The notes under the pieces: model-generated | What the model was told of the DNA's origin: nothing | Database searches by the model: none | Seen by the model: only the letters and a program-made list of their open reading frames with translations | Shown here: piece by piece, positions 7,005-13,848 of the stretch | Position numbering within the stretch: position 1 is the stretch's first letter | How the letters are laid out: each line of letters begins with the position of its first letter | From: Gemmatimonadota bacterium | GTDB lineage: Bacteria; Gemmatimonadota; Gemmatimonadetes; Gemmatimonadales; Gemmatimonadaceae | DNA: 13,848 nucleotides | Assembly (NCBI GenBank): GCA_947457715.1 | Contig: CANGXK010000027.1 | Location: 1-13,848, forward strand | Direction of reading: 5' to 3' | Program-made: the position numbers and the translations under genes

Positions 7005-7637
7005 GTGACCGATCTCCTGCTCCCCGTCTTTCCGCTGGGTGTGGTGCTCTTCCCTGGCACCCTGCTGCCCCTGCACCTCTTCGAACCGCGCTATCGGCAG
7101 ATGCTGGCCGATGTGCGCGAGGGCAATGGGCGTTTCGGCATCATCCCCGCGATACCGGGCGTCGCCGAACGGGATTTGCCGGTGGGGCGCATGGGCTGCG
7201 TGGCCGAGGTCACTGACGCCGAAGTGATGCCCGACGGTCGCGCCAATATCATCGTGACGGGCCGCGAACGCTTCGCACTCACGGCGTTCGTCGAGCACGA
7301 GGCCCCATACCATATGGCCACCGGCACCATCGTTTCCGACGAAGCCGGCGACGCACCGGTGGCACTCGCCGTCGCCGCCGACGAAGTGATCGCCAACTTC
7401 AAGCGCGTCGTGCAGGCCGTGCGCACCTTGAACGGCGACACCGATCCGCTCCCCGTACTCCCCGATGATGCTGCGCAAGTCGCGTGGAGCATCGGGGCGA
7501 TGATCGATCTCGACCTCAACAACCGGTATCGCCTGCTGGCGGAACGATCCCCGGCCGCGCGACTCACGCAGATCGACCACGTGCTGCGCAAAGCGATCCC
7601 GGATCTTGAGTTGCAGGCAGCGCTGAAAGCAAAGTAA
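7005..7637 (+). CDS. Stand-alone LON substrate-binding domain protein
   Basis: The 210-residue protein starts with LPVFPLGVVLFPGTLLPLHL and FEPRYRQML, the textbook opening of the Lon N-terminal (LAN/PUA-like) domain, followed by RFGIIPAIPG and VGRMGCVAEVTDAEVMPDGR. The latter half is helical (LTQIDHVLRKAIPDL). There is no AAA+ ATPase and no Ser-Lys protease domain, so it is not a Lon protease; such short proteins are widespread and poorly characterised, perhaps acting as substrate adaptors. The GTG at 7005 is chosen because the frame upstream of it overlaps the nitroreductase and shows no homology; no strong ribosome site is visible. It lies 11 bases after the nitroreductase stop and ends just before a hairpin shared with the convergent ABC operon. 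Confidence 0.88.
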   Translation: MTDLLLPVFPLGVVLFPGTLLPLHLFEPRYRQMLADVREGNGRFGIIPAIPGVAERDLPVGRMGCVAEVTDAEVMPDGRANIIVTGRERFALTAFVEHEAPYHMATGTIVSDEAGDAPVALAVAADEVIANFKRVVQAVRTLNGDTDPLPVLPDDAAQVAWSIGAMIDLDLNNRYRLLAERSPAARLTQIDHVLRKAIPDLELQAALKAK

Positions 7638-7644
7638 GGCGTAC

Positions 7645-7671
7645 GGAGGAGAAAGCCCCCGTTCTTCCTCC
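7645..7671. terminator. Possible shared terminator hairpin between convergent genes
   Basis: GGAGGA-GAA (7645-7653) pairs with TTC-T-TCCTCC (7662-7671) with one bulged base. It lies between the stops of the LON-domain gene and the last ABC permease. No clear T-tract flanks it on either side, so it is a weak or factor-assisted terminator. Confidence 0.4.
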
Positions 7672-7685
7672 CCCCTACTGCGCCG

Positions 7686-8453
7686 TCATCGCTGCATTCG
7701 CGGTCGCTGCAACTGTCTCCCGCCGATATACACCGACAGCACGACCAGCAGCGCCGCGCCGATCAATGATGCGGCGAGCGATGGGCCATCCTGCAGCGCC
7801 TGATCCGACGACTCCGTCAGCGACGAGGCCACGGCCAGCGTCCACTGCCGCACGCTCAGATAGTGCAGTGCGGGGAAGATGCGACTGAGCGCGCCTTCCC
7901 AGAACAGCACATACACCAAGCCGGCCACCAGCGCACGGCGTGTGAGCAGGGCGAGTGCCGTGAAGAGTGCGGCGTAGATCGTGCCACCGAACAGCACCGC
8001 CACCGTGAACGCCGTCGTGACGTGCTCGGGGTTGCTGCCGGCCGTGGCGATGGCGCCGGTGCTCCACACCGCAAACGCGGACAGCAGTCCGGTCATGGTC
8101 GACGCGTACATCACGCGCACGCAGACAATCCACCAGCGCGGGGTCGTCGTCGTCACGAGATACAGCAGCGTGCCGTCCTCAATCTCTGCACTGAAAGCGC
8201 TCGTGCCCAGCAGCAACCCGATGAGCGGCATGGCCAGGCCGCACACCAGCGTGTCGTAGCGCTGCACGAGAAACGCGACGGGATCTCCGGTTAGACTGCC
8301 ACGCGACGCGAACGCGAGCGCGAAGAGCACCGGCAGCAGCAAGAGGCCACTCACAGCAGCCACCAGGGTGACGGAAAACGTGCGGGCCCATGCGAGCTGC
8401 ACCAACACCCGCGCGGTGGCCCACGGCGAAATGCGACCGTACGCCACGCTCAT
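7686..8453 (-). CDS. ABC-2 type exporter permease (second pair)
   Basis: The 255-residue product is strongly hydrophobic with about six membrane spans: VTLVAAVSGLLLLPVLFALAF, TLVCGLAMPLIGLLLGTSAF, a region around MTGLLSAFAVWSTGAI, VAVLFGGTIYAALFTALALL, ALVAGLVYVLFWEGAL, and SLIGAALLVVLSVYIGG. Between the second and third spans is FSAEIEDGTLLYLVTTTTPR, the cytosolic coupling segment seen in ABC-2 permeases. ATG at 8453 overlaps the stop of the ATPase (ATGA, 8450-8453), so the two are coupled. It should be the membrane half of an exporter; cargo unknown. It is the last gene of the operon. Confidence 0.87.
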   Translation of the reverse strand: MSVAYGRISPWATARVLVQLAWARTFSVTLVAAVSGLLLLPVLFALAFASRGSLTGDPVAFLVQRYDTLVCGLAMPLIGLLLGTSAFSAEIEDGTLLYLVTTTTPRWWIVCVRVMYASTMTGLLSAFAVWSTGAIATAGSNPEHVTTAFTVAVLFGGTIYAALFTALALLTRRALVAGLVYVLFWEGALSRIFPALHYLSVRQWTLAVASSLTESSDQALQDGPSLAASLIGAALLVVLSVYIGGRQLQRPRMQR

Positions 8454-9403
8454 CGGGCCACCAGGTACGCGAACACGTGCTCCAGTGACTCGTCGGTCGG
8501 CTGCACTTCGAGCAGGGTGATCGCGGCCTGCTGCGCAACCACGCCCACGTGATGCGCGAACCCGGTGTAATCGGCCGCCCGCACCAGCAACGCATCGACC
8601 TCGACATCGACCCCCATCACTGTCGGCGACGACAGCAGTGCCGACGCCAGCGCGCGATCGTTCGTGGAACGGATACGGACCGTATGCGGCCGGTCGGTCA
8701 TCATGCGACGCAGCATGCGAGGATCGCCATTCGCCGCGAGACGCCCGGACAGCATCACCAGAATGCGCGACGCCACACCCTCGATCTCCTCGAGGATGTG
8801 TGAACTGAGCAACACCGCCGTGCCTTCACCGGCGCGCTCCTCCAGCAGTCGCATCATATGCATGCGCTGACGCGGGTCGAGTCCGTTGAACGGCTCATCG
8901 AGCAGCAGCAGCGTGGGCTCATGCACCAGCGCGGCCGCCAGCTTGGTGCGCTGCCGCATCCCCTTGCTGAATCCACCCACTTTGCGATCGGCCACGGTGT
9001 CCATCTCCATCGTGGTCAGGGCACGCAACGCGGCCATTTTCGGATCGCGCAAACCCAGCAGGACCGCGCGCGCCTCCACGAACGCGCGCGCCGACAACAT
9101 CGACGGCAGCGCTTCGCGTTCCGGTACCAGCGCCACGTGGCGGAAGATCGACGGCCGCGCGAGTGAAGACGCCCCGAACACGCACACCGTACCGCTCGAC
9201 GGCGCGAGCAGGCCGGCTGCCATCTGCAGCATCGTGCTCTTGCCCGCGCCATTCGGACCGAGCAATCCGGTAATGCCGGCGTCGATCGAACAGGTCACGT
9301 CGTTCACCGCCACCACATCACCGTACCAGTGGGACACACGATCGAACGCCAGCGGCACCGTGGCGCCACTCAGGGAAACCGTTCCCATGGAGACGTCGCT
9401 CAT
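8450..9403 (-). CDS. ABC transporter ATPase (second pair)
   Basis: The 317-residue protein has Walker A GPNGAGKST (residues 49-57), PERE in place of the usual Q-loop glutamine (94-97), signature FSKGMRQ (145-151), Walker B LLLLDE (165-170), D-loop GLDP, and switch histidine H202 in SSHIL. The FSKGM signature and PE in the Q-loop are typical of the DrrA/NatA-like exporter ATPases. A ~100-residue C-terminal extension (HTVRIRSTNDRALASALL onward) is the regulatory domain often found in this group. ATG at 9403 overlaps the stop of the preceding permease (ATGA, 9400-9403), and its own stop overlaps the next start. It powers the permease at 7686-8453, either alone or with the first pair as a heteromeric complex. 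Confidence 0.93.
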   Translation of the reverse strand: MSDVSMGTVSLSGATVPLAFDRVSHWYGDVVAVNDVTCSIDAGITGLLGPNGAGKSTMLQMAAGLLAPSSGTVCVFGASSLARPSIFRHVALVPEREALPSMLSARAFVEARAVLLGLRDPKMAALRALTTMEMDTVADRKVGGFSKGMRQRTKLAAALVHEPTLLLLDEPFNGLDPRQRMHMMRLLEERAGEGTAVLLSSHILEEIEGVASRILVMLSGRLAANGDPRMLRRMMTDRPHTVRIRSTNDRALASALLSSPTVMGVDVEVDALLVRAADYTGFAHHVGVVAQQAAITLLEVQPTDESLEHVFAYLVAR

Positions 9404-10284
9404 ACGCGCACCCGACGCAGGCGCCAGAACGTGGCGAGGACGCCAGCCGATCCGACCGACAGTGCCATGCCGGCCAAGATCCAGAGTCGCGGTGGCGGCG
9501 AGAGCGCCATCGCCCGGTTCTTCTCGTCAAACAGGAGCAACGCCATCGTGTGCAGCGAGCGCAGCGGATCCACGAACTCCGAGGCATCGGCCGAGATGCC
9601 GGCCAGATCATCGAGTCCGGTTGCAATCGCCGCAGCTACGAGAAAGACCCCGATCACCGACGCCGTCGCGTATCCTCGGCGCGCCGTCATCGACGCCATC
9701 GCCGCGCCGACACCGCCGACCACCCACGCGGTGAGCGTCGCTTGCAGCAGCACCGGTCCGGCCTTCGGCCACATCTGGCGGAACGCCGACGCCGGGTCAG
9801 CGGCAATGCCGATCTCCCCGATGTACAGCAACAGCAGTGGTGCGGCGCATACCACCAACAACGCGCACAACACCGCGGCGATCCGCGCACTGGCGTATAC
9901 ATCGCGCGTCGCGTCGCGGGTGAGAATCAGCGGCAAGACCCGATGCTGCTGATCGTGACTGAACAGCTCCGGCGCCTGCGCCGCGGCGAAAAGGACGAAC
10001 AGGATGAGCTGCGATTCGATCAGATTGCCATACATGATCGGCAGCTGCCCCTCGGTGGCCGACGACGCGGCCAGCGTGGCAAGACAGGGCAGCATCGTGG
10101 TCGCCAACACGAACGCCGGCACCGCCTTCGACTTGAGCGGACGCCCCAGTCCGAACATCGCCCGGAATCCCTGCCCGAACAGCGCTCGCCACGCCCCGCG
10201 CACACCTTCGCGCGGGCCCTCGTAGCGGCGATAGCCGACGTCATGAATCGCCGTGTCGTTCACAACCACGCCGGGAGCACTCAT
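9400..10284 (-). CDS. ABC-2 type exporter permease (first pair)
   Basis: This 294-residue protein begins with a cytosolic segment containing HDVGYRRYEGPREG, which I know as a common lead-in of this permease group, then about six spans: AVPAFVLATTMLPCLATLAA, LILFVLFAAAQ, AAVLCALLVVCAAPLLLLYI, LLQATLTAWVVGGVGAAMAS, ASVIGVFLVAAAIAT and LWILAGMALSVGSAGVLATF. Between the second and third spans, LFSHDQQHRVLPLILTRDATR has the ABC-2 coupling pattern. It overlaps the upstream ATPase stop by 4 bases (10281-10284) and the downstream ATPase start by 4 (9400-9403). It shows little visible likeness to the second permease, which favours two different half-sites over a recent duplication. Confidence 0.87.
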   Translation of the reverse strand: MSAPGVVVNDTAIHDVGYRRYEGPREGVRGAWRALFGQGFRAMFGLGRPLKSKAVPAFVLATTMLPCLATLAASSATEGQLPIMYGNLIESQLILFVLFAAAQAPELFSHDQQHRVLPLILTRDATRDVYASARIAAVLCALLVVCAAPLLLLYIGEIGIAADPASAFRQMWPKAGPVLLQATLTAWVVGGVGAAMASMTARRGYATASVIGVFLVAAAIATGLDDLAGISADASEFVDPLRSLHTMALLLFDEKNRAMALSPPPRLWILAGMALSVGSAGVLATFWRLRRVRV

Positions 10285-11207
10285 GACATCGATCCGGCGA
10301 ACAAGTCTGCGAGATGTCCACGGCGACGCTCGAGGCGCAGCAGCCCGACACCGGTAGCGACCGCCACATCGCGAACCACATCGTACGCCTGCAGTACGCG
10401 CGCAGCGCTTTCCGCATCATCGCCGTTCGGTAACTCCACGAGCACGCGCAGCCGGTCGCGCTGCGCCACGAGCCCGTGGGTCACCAGCGCCGCGCAATAG
10501 GCATCCACATTGCCGTCCACTTCCACCAGCAAGGTGCCGGTTTCGCCGGTCAGGGTGCCCAGGCGCTCGGCGCGCACGAGCCGACCCGCATCGATCAGCA
10601 CCACATGATCGCAGATGCGTTCCAACTCGCCCAGGAGGTGGGAGGACATCAGCACCGAAATGCCGAACACCCTTCCGGTGCGCCGAATCAATGCCAGCAT
10701 TTCGTCACGACCCGCAGGATCGAGACCGTTGGTCGGTTCGTCGAGAATGAGAATACGCGGATCATGCACCAGCGCCTGCGCCAGCTTCACCCGCTGCGCC
10801 ATGCCGGTGGAATAGCCGCGCATCGGCCGGTGCTGCTCGTCGAACAGCCCCACATGTCGGAGCACTTCGGCCGCCCGTTCACGCGCCGCAGTGGCCGGCA
10901 GTCCCGAGCATCGCGCCATGAACGCCACGAACTCCGACGCCGTCATCTCGGGCGGCAAACAGTCATGCTCCGGCATGTATCCCACCAGCGAGCGGATCGC
11001 GCGAGAATCGCGCTCCACATCATGGCCCATCACGGTCGCCGATCCGCTCGACGGCTCCAACAGCCCAAGCAGGACCTTCACCAGCGTGCTCTTCCCGGCG
11101 CCGTTCGATCCCACGAGACCGGTGATTCCCGGCTCGATGGAGACCGTCAGGCCGTCGAGCGCCGTTACGGCGCCGAAGCGACGTGTGAGCGCATTGGTGA
11201 TGATCAA
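10281..11207 (-). CDS. ABC transporter ATPase (first pair)
   Basis: Counting from TTG 11207 the product has 308 residues, normal for the family: Walker A GSNGAGKST (33-41), Q-loop replaced by MPEH (78-81), signature YSTGMAQ (132-138), Walker B ILILDE (152-157), D-loop GLDP, switch histidine H190 in SSHLL, and a C-terminal regulatory extension. TTG 11207 (MIITNALTRRFG) is preferred because it gives the standard first strand; the frame stays open to TTG 11285, which would overlap the zinc/HTH gene. The core is close in type to the second ATPase (both have PE in the Q-loop and a G-M signature) but clearly diverged. It is the first gene of a four-gene ATPase-permease-ATPase-permease run and starts 22 bases after the stop of the zinc/HTH gene. 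Confidence 0.91.
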   Translation of the reverse strand: MIITNALTRRFGAVTALDGLTVSIEPGITGLVGSNGAGKSTLVKVLLGLLEPSSGSATVMGHDVERDSRAIRSLVGYMPEHDCLPPEMTASEFVAFMARCSGLPATAARERAAEVLRHVGLFDEQHRPMRGYSTGMAQRVKLAQALVHDPRILILDEPTNGLDPAGRDEMLALIRRTGRVFGISVLMSSHLLGELERICDHVVLIDAGRLVRAERLGTLTGETGTLLVEVDGNVDAYCAALVTHGLVAQRDRLRVLVELPNGDDAESAARVLQAYDVVRDVAVATGVGLLRLERRRGHLADLFAGSMS

Positions 11208-11229
11208 CGCGATGGGAGCGTCCCCGGAA

Positions 11230-11739
11230 TCAGGCGGTCGGCGCCAGCGGATCGTCAGCCGGCACGCCCGTCGCGACAGCCGCAAGCACCGCCTGCTCCG
11301 GCAACGCCGGCAACGTCACCCCAGCCTTGGCCGCGCGTTTCTCAAGCGTCTCGCGGTCCTGCAGACCACGAATCAACGCGTCCGCGTCCCGGTTCTGCAG
11401 GTATTTCCCTTTCTCCCACCCTTCCACGATGCCCTTTGGCGTGCCGTAACACAGCTCAGCGAACTGCGGAATCGTAAGCCCCAGCGACTCGCGCAGATGC
11501 CGGATCCCCTTCGCCGTCAGCAACTGATGCGCCGCGCGTATCTGCTCGGTCGCCGACTTTTCCGCCACATCGCGCTGATCGATCGTGCGGTTTTCGTGCG
11601 CACACTTCTCACATCGATAGAACTCGCGCACGACTTCCGCCGCCATGCCGCTGATGCGCATGGTGACGGTTTCCGTCTGCAGGGCGTATCGCCCACCGCA
11701 GCCGCGGTGGAGACTCCCGTCGAGCGTGGTAATGCTCAT
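11230..11739 (-). CDS. MqsA-type zinc-ribbon/HTH protein (type II antitoxin-like regulator)
   Basis: The 169-residue protein has an N-terminal zinc-site candidate: H11-x-x-C14 and CEKC (C43, C46), with the MqsA-like sequence TVTMRISGMAAEVVREFYRC between. ENRTIDQRD links to an HTH of the XRE/MqsA type: AAHQLLTAKGIRHLRESLGL, TIPQFAELCYGTPKGIVEGW, EKGKYLQNRDADALIRGLQ. The first CxxC of the family is here HRGC, i.e. one cysteine replaced by histidine, still able to bind zinc. No MqsR-like toxin is present on either side; instead four ABC exporter genes follow after 22 bases. It is probably a DNA-binding regulator, perhaps of this operon. ATG 11739 is the first in frame; no clear ribosome site. 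The family call rests on the zinc-spacer-HTH order. Confidence 0.8.
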   Translation of the reverse strand: MSITTLDGSLHRGCGGRYALQTETVTMRISGMAAEVVREFYRCEKCAHENRTIDQRDVAEKSATEQIRAAHQLLTAKGIRHLRESLGLTIPQFAELCYGTPKGIVEGWEKGKYLQNRDADALIRGLQDRETLEKRAAKAGVTLPALPEQAVLAAVATGVPADDPLAPTA

Positions 11740-11817
11740 GTCTGACCGAAGGAAGATGACGGGACACTCATGACCGGCCCGGATTCCCCGGAGCAGTGTC
11801 TCGCGAGCAGTTGAATC

Positions 11818-11836
11818 GTTGTAGAGTCGCTACGAC
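11818..11836. promoter_or_regulatory. Inverted repeat upstream of the zinc/HTH-ABC operon
   Basis: GTTGTAG (11818-11824) and CTACGAC (11830-11836) pair over 7 positions with one G-T wobble and a 5-base spacer. It sits 79 bases before the zinc/HTH start, and TACAAC on the minus strand (11818-11823) inside it is a possible -10. MqsA-type proteins bind short palindromes in their own promoter, but this sequence was found by eye and differs from the Escherichia coli MqsA site. Confidence 0.35.
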
Positions 11837-12003
11837 GACGCCGTCGGCGCCACCCCCGGACGGAGTTCTTCCCAGCCCAAGCTCCGCCGTCTGCCTCGTT
11901 CGCCCATCCATCGTCGGTACGACCGGCCGCTGCTCGGGTACCGACTCGCTTTCATGCAGACGGCGACCCGGGAATGTGGGTTCGCCGAGAGCGTCCGGAG
12001 CGG

Positions 12004-12022
12004 CCAGCTCGCCCGGAGCTGG
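12004..12022 (-). terminator. Hairpin after the lipoprotein gene
   Basis: CCAGCTC (12004-12010) and GAGCTGG (12016-12022) form a perfect 7-bp stem around 5 bases, 18 bases past the lipoprotein stop. No T-run follows on the minus strand, so termination is only likely by position. Confidence 0.4.
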
Positions 12023-12040
12023 TACCCCCGTCGGCATCGC

Positions 12041-12652
12041 TCAGCGCGACGGCATCGGGGGCAGCTGCTGCGCGGTCTGACTGTCCGCCGCTGTTTGCGC
12101 CGCCTTGGCGGCTTCGCTGAGTGGCTGCGGCGCCCCAGCGGTAATCGTGAGGCGGATACGCTCGATCTGGGTGGCCGAGGCGTCGAAAAGCACCGCCACC
12201 AAATTTCCCGACCAGATCACATCGCTCGGCACCGACTTCCACGCCCCGATCGTATCGCCGCGTGGCGTCAGCCGGAACCGGTCCAGTGCCGTGACGTCCT
12301 TCGCCGCGGCGACCGTATCGGCATAGAAGAAGGCGACCATCGTCGCCGTCAGCCCGATCTTGTAGCGCACCCCGGGCACGCTCAGATACGCGACCTTCAT
12401 CGAGTCGCCGGCCGGCTTGAAGGCCAGCCCCGACTTCACCACGCGATCCTCGAGCGCGCACCGCTTCCAGGTGCCGTCGCGCGGGCAGGCCGAATCACTG
12501 GGCGTAGCCGGCCGCGGCATCACCGCGACGGCGGGCTTGCTGGCGGCCGAATCGATCTTCGGCGCATCACCGCCACTGCAGGCGGCCAGGGCGACCACAG
12601 CCGCCATTGCAGCCCCCCGCCGCGCGCGTTCAAAAACACAAACAGTTCGCAT
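12041..12652 (-). CDS. Small lipoprotein of unknown function
   Basis: The 203-residue product has a type II signal: basic ERARRG, hydrophobic AAMAAVVALAAC, lipobox LAAC with the lipidated cysteine at residue 25, then SGGD. The aspartate is not directly after the cysteine, so an outer-membrane location is more likely than inner-membrane retention. The mature part has two cysteines in SACPRDGTWKRCALED that could form a disulfide, then a compact beta-rich segment (VRYKIGLTATMVAFFYAD, FRLTPRGDTIGAWKSVPSD, LVAVLFDASATQIERIRLTI) and an A/Q-rich tail. I do not recognise a family. ATG 12652 is chosen because it gives the expected signal length and has GGGG just upstream; the frame stays open a little further to 12676. 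It looks monocistronic. Confidence 0.75.
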   Translation of the reverse strand: MRTVCVFERARRGAAMAAVVALAACSGGDAPKIDSAASKPAVAVMPRPATPSDSACPRDGTWKRCALEDRVVKSGLAFKPAGDSMKVAYLSVPGVRYKIGLTATMVAFFYADTVAAAKDVTALDRFRLTPRGDTIGAWKSVPSDVIWSGNLVAVLFDASATQIERIRLTITAGAPQPLSEAAKAAQTAADSQTAQQLPPMPSR

Positions 12653-12690
12653 GCCCCAGTGTACCCCGTCGAACACAACACCGCCAAACC

Positions 12691-12796
12691 CTCTGCGTTC
12701 TCCGCGCCCTCTGCGTCTCCGCGTGATCAGTTCCTCCGCGCCGGACCGTACGAGAACCGATCACGCAGAGAGGCAGAGGGCGCAGGGGACGCAGAG
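12691..12796. repeat. Imperfect 38-base inverted repeat (long hairpin)
   Basis: Arms at 12691-12728 and 12759-12796 match at 33 of 38 positions, around a 30-base spacer. Each arm is built from short units of the type CTCTGCG or its complement, repeated two to three times. It would form a very stable RNA or cruciform hairpin. The composition resembles dispersed intergenic repeats I have seen in several high-GC genomes, but copy number in this genome cannot be judged from one window. Confidence 0.85.
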
Positions 12797-13014
12797 AGCC
12801 GCATTGATTTCGGTATTTGTTCGCACAAACACACCTGTTTAGCGGACTGTACCGTAATTCCCGCATATTCCGCAAATGGGATGGTACGAAACGACCAAAT
12901 ATGGTTGGATTCCGAGCCAGATTCGGACATATTTCTGCAACTTATGCACGAATCGCAGTGCAGCCGGTCAAACGACGTCCGGCGCGCCGCCTACCACTCC
13001 AAAAACACACGGCC
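12797..13014 (+). promoter_or_regulatory. AT-rich leader of the glutamine synthetase gene with several dyads
   Basis: This stretch is clearly richer in A+T than the rest of the window. It contains hairpins TTTGT/ACAAA (12816-12829), GTACC/GGTAC with an inner TCCC/GGGA (12849-12887) and TCCGA/TCGGA (12911-12927). TTGGAT (12905-12910) and CATATT (12928-12933), 17 bases apart, are a possible sigma70 promoter, with the last dyad filling the spacer. I find no TGG-N9-TTGC-like sigma54 site and no clear ribosome site before the ATG. Control of glutamine synthetase by nitrogen is expected; the mechanism is not shown. Confidence 0.4.
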
Positions 13015-13848
13015 ATGTCCTCCATGAACGGCTCGCGCGTCGCTGCCATGCGCGAAGTAACGCAGCGCCCGGTTCGCATCACCGTCCGCCCGGAAGAGAA
13101 CGGCATTCTGCAGCCGACCAGCGTCTGGTTCGGCATGAACACCTTCGGGCTGCGCCAGATGCGCGCCAAGCTGCCCAAGGACATCTACAAGAAGCTCGCG
13201 GCGTCCATCCGCCTCGGCAAAAAGCTCGACTCCGAGATCGCGCCGGTCGTGGCGCAGGTCATCAAGGAATGGGCGATGTCGCGCGGCGTCACGCACTTCA
13301 CGCACTGGTTCCAGCCGCAGACCGGCCTCACCGCCGAGAAGCATGACGCGTTCCTGAACTTCGACGAGAACAAGCTCCCCATCGAGACGTTCACGGGTGA
13401 GCAGCTCATCCAGTCCGAACCCGATGCCTCGAGCTTCCCGTCGGGCGGCCTGCGCGCCACGTGGGAAGCCCGCGGCTACACCGCGTGGAACCCGGCCTCG
13501 CCGGTGTTCATCAGCGAGACCGGTGGCGTGAAGTACCTCTGCATCCCGTCGGTCTTCATCGGCTACAACGGGGAAGCGCTCGACGAGATGACGCCGCTGC
13601 TGCGCAGCTCCGACGTGCTCTCGCACCGCGCGATGGAACTGCTCGAGCTCATCGGCGACAGCGGCGTGCTGCGCGTGAACACCACGCTTGGTGTCGAGCA
13701 GGAATTCTTCATCGTCGACCGCTCGCACTTCGCCCTGCGCCCCGACCTCGTCATGGCCGCGCGCACGCTCGTGGGTGCGGCGCCGCCGCGTGGACAGCAG
13801 CTCGAAGACCACTACTTCGGTGGAATCCCCGAGCGCGTGCAGGCGTGC
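13015..13848 (+). CDS. glnN: Type III glutamine synthetase, N-terminal part (cut by window)
   Basis: The frame runs 278 codons from ATG 13015 to the window edge without a stop, about 40 percent of the ~700-residue family. It makes L-glutamine from glutamate, ammonia and ATP in the cytoplasm. The sequence shows the GSIII hallmarks: [11 protein letters not shown], the helix-rich [61 protein letters not shown], and [18 protein letters not shown], where VEQEFF carries a metal-binding glutamate. The [11 protein letters not shown] segment separates it from types I and II. ATG 13015 is the first in frame; ATG 13024 and 13048 are alternatives, and none has a good Shine-Dalgarno. No nitrogen-regulatory gene (ntrBC, glnB) lies in the visible neighbourhood. 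Confidence 0.95.
   Translation, partial: MSSMNGSRVAAMREVTQRPVRITVRPEENGILQPTSVWFGMNTFGLRQMRAKLPKDIYKKLAASIRLGKKLDSEIAPVVAQVIKEWAMSRGVTHFTHWFQPQTGLTAEKHDAFLNFDENKLPIETFTGEQLIQSEPDASSFPSGGLRATWEARGYTAWNPASPVFISETGGVKYLCIPSVFIGYNGEALDEMTPLLRSSDVLSHRAMELLELIGDSGVLRVNTTLGVEQEFFIVDRSHFALRPDLVMAARTLVGAAPPRGQQLEDHYFGGIPERVQAC

Larger units (their letters stand above)
11740..12040. other. Intergenic region between two minus-strand units
   Basis: No gene is credible here. It contains the inverted repeat at 11818-11836 and the hairpin at 12004-12022. The short open frames in it lack ribosome sites and codon bias. Confidence 0.5.

Noticed and set aside
9550..11477. Two long plus-strand frames (316 and 333 codons)
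   Set aside because: Both lie opposite the ABC permease/ATPase genes and read as Arg/His/Gln-rich sequence without motifs.
12691..12796. CRISPR-like repeats
   Set aside because: The units are inverted arms of one hairpin and internally degenerate, with no regular spacers and no cas genes nearby.
11954..13027. 357-codon plus-strand frame
   Set aside because: It runs through the antisense of the lipoprotein gene, the inverted repeat and the AT-rich leader; no start signal, no domain.
12991..13812. 273-codon minus-strand frame
   Set aside because: It is opposite the type III glutamine synthetase, which is unmistakable.

Overview
The window is GC-rich (only short AT-rich patches, chiefly about 12,800-12,960) and compact, with genes on both strands and several 4-base start/stop overlaps. 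It looks like chromosomal DNA of a free-living, diderm bacterium: there is an outer-membrane-type barrel protein, a lipoprotein, exported proteins and a type III glutamine synthetase. The mix is compatible with Gemmatimonadota or a similar high-GC phylum, but nothing in the window proves the taxon. I see no phage, transposase, CRISPR array or toxin cluster.

Layout. (1) 1-1802, minus: truncated 3' end of a large exported barrel protein resembling the DUF5686 type. (2) 1803-2346: non-coding, with nested dyads that could form alternative RNA folds. (3) 2347-4346, plus: two translationally coupled genes, an HAD-IIB phosphatase of the mannosyl-3-phosphoglycerate phosphatase type and a GT-A glycosyltransferase. 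(4) 4596-5486, plus: an exported protein built of two copies of one ~93-residue domain. (5) 5510-5661, minus: tRNA-Cys(GCA) and its terminator. (6) 5784-7637, plus: MarR regulator, nitroreductase and a stand-alone LON-domain protein, with a strong palindrome between the regulator and the nitroreductase. (7) 7686-11739, minus: an MqsA-like zinc/HTH protein followed by ATPase-permease-ATPase-permease, every ABC junction overlapping by 4 bases. (8) 12041-12652, minus: a small lipoprotein. (9) 12653-13014: a 38-base imperfect inverted repeat, then an AT-rich leader with several dyads. (10) 13015-end, plus: start of a type III glutamine synthetase (glnN), cut by the window edge.

How the genes work together. 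The HAD/glycosyltransferase pair has the logic of a two-step route in which a sugar is joined to a phosphorylated acceptor and then dephosphorylated; the substrate is unknown. The MarR-type protein probably controls the nitroreductase and LON-domain genes through the palindrome at 6274-6299. The ABC block encodes two half-exporter pairs made from one message, possibly under control of the zinc/HTH protein just upstream. No single gene set here is plainly a new system. The best candidates for a second look are the zinc/HTH plus double-ABC operon, the HAD-glycosyltransferase pair with its structured leader, and the duplicated-domain secreted protein.
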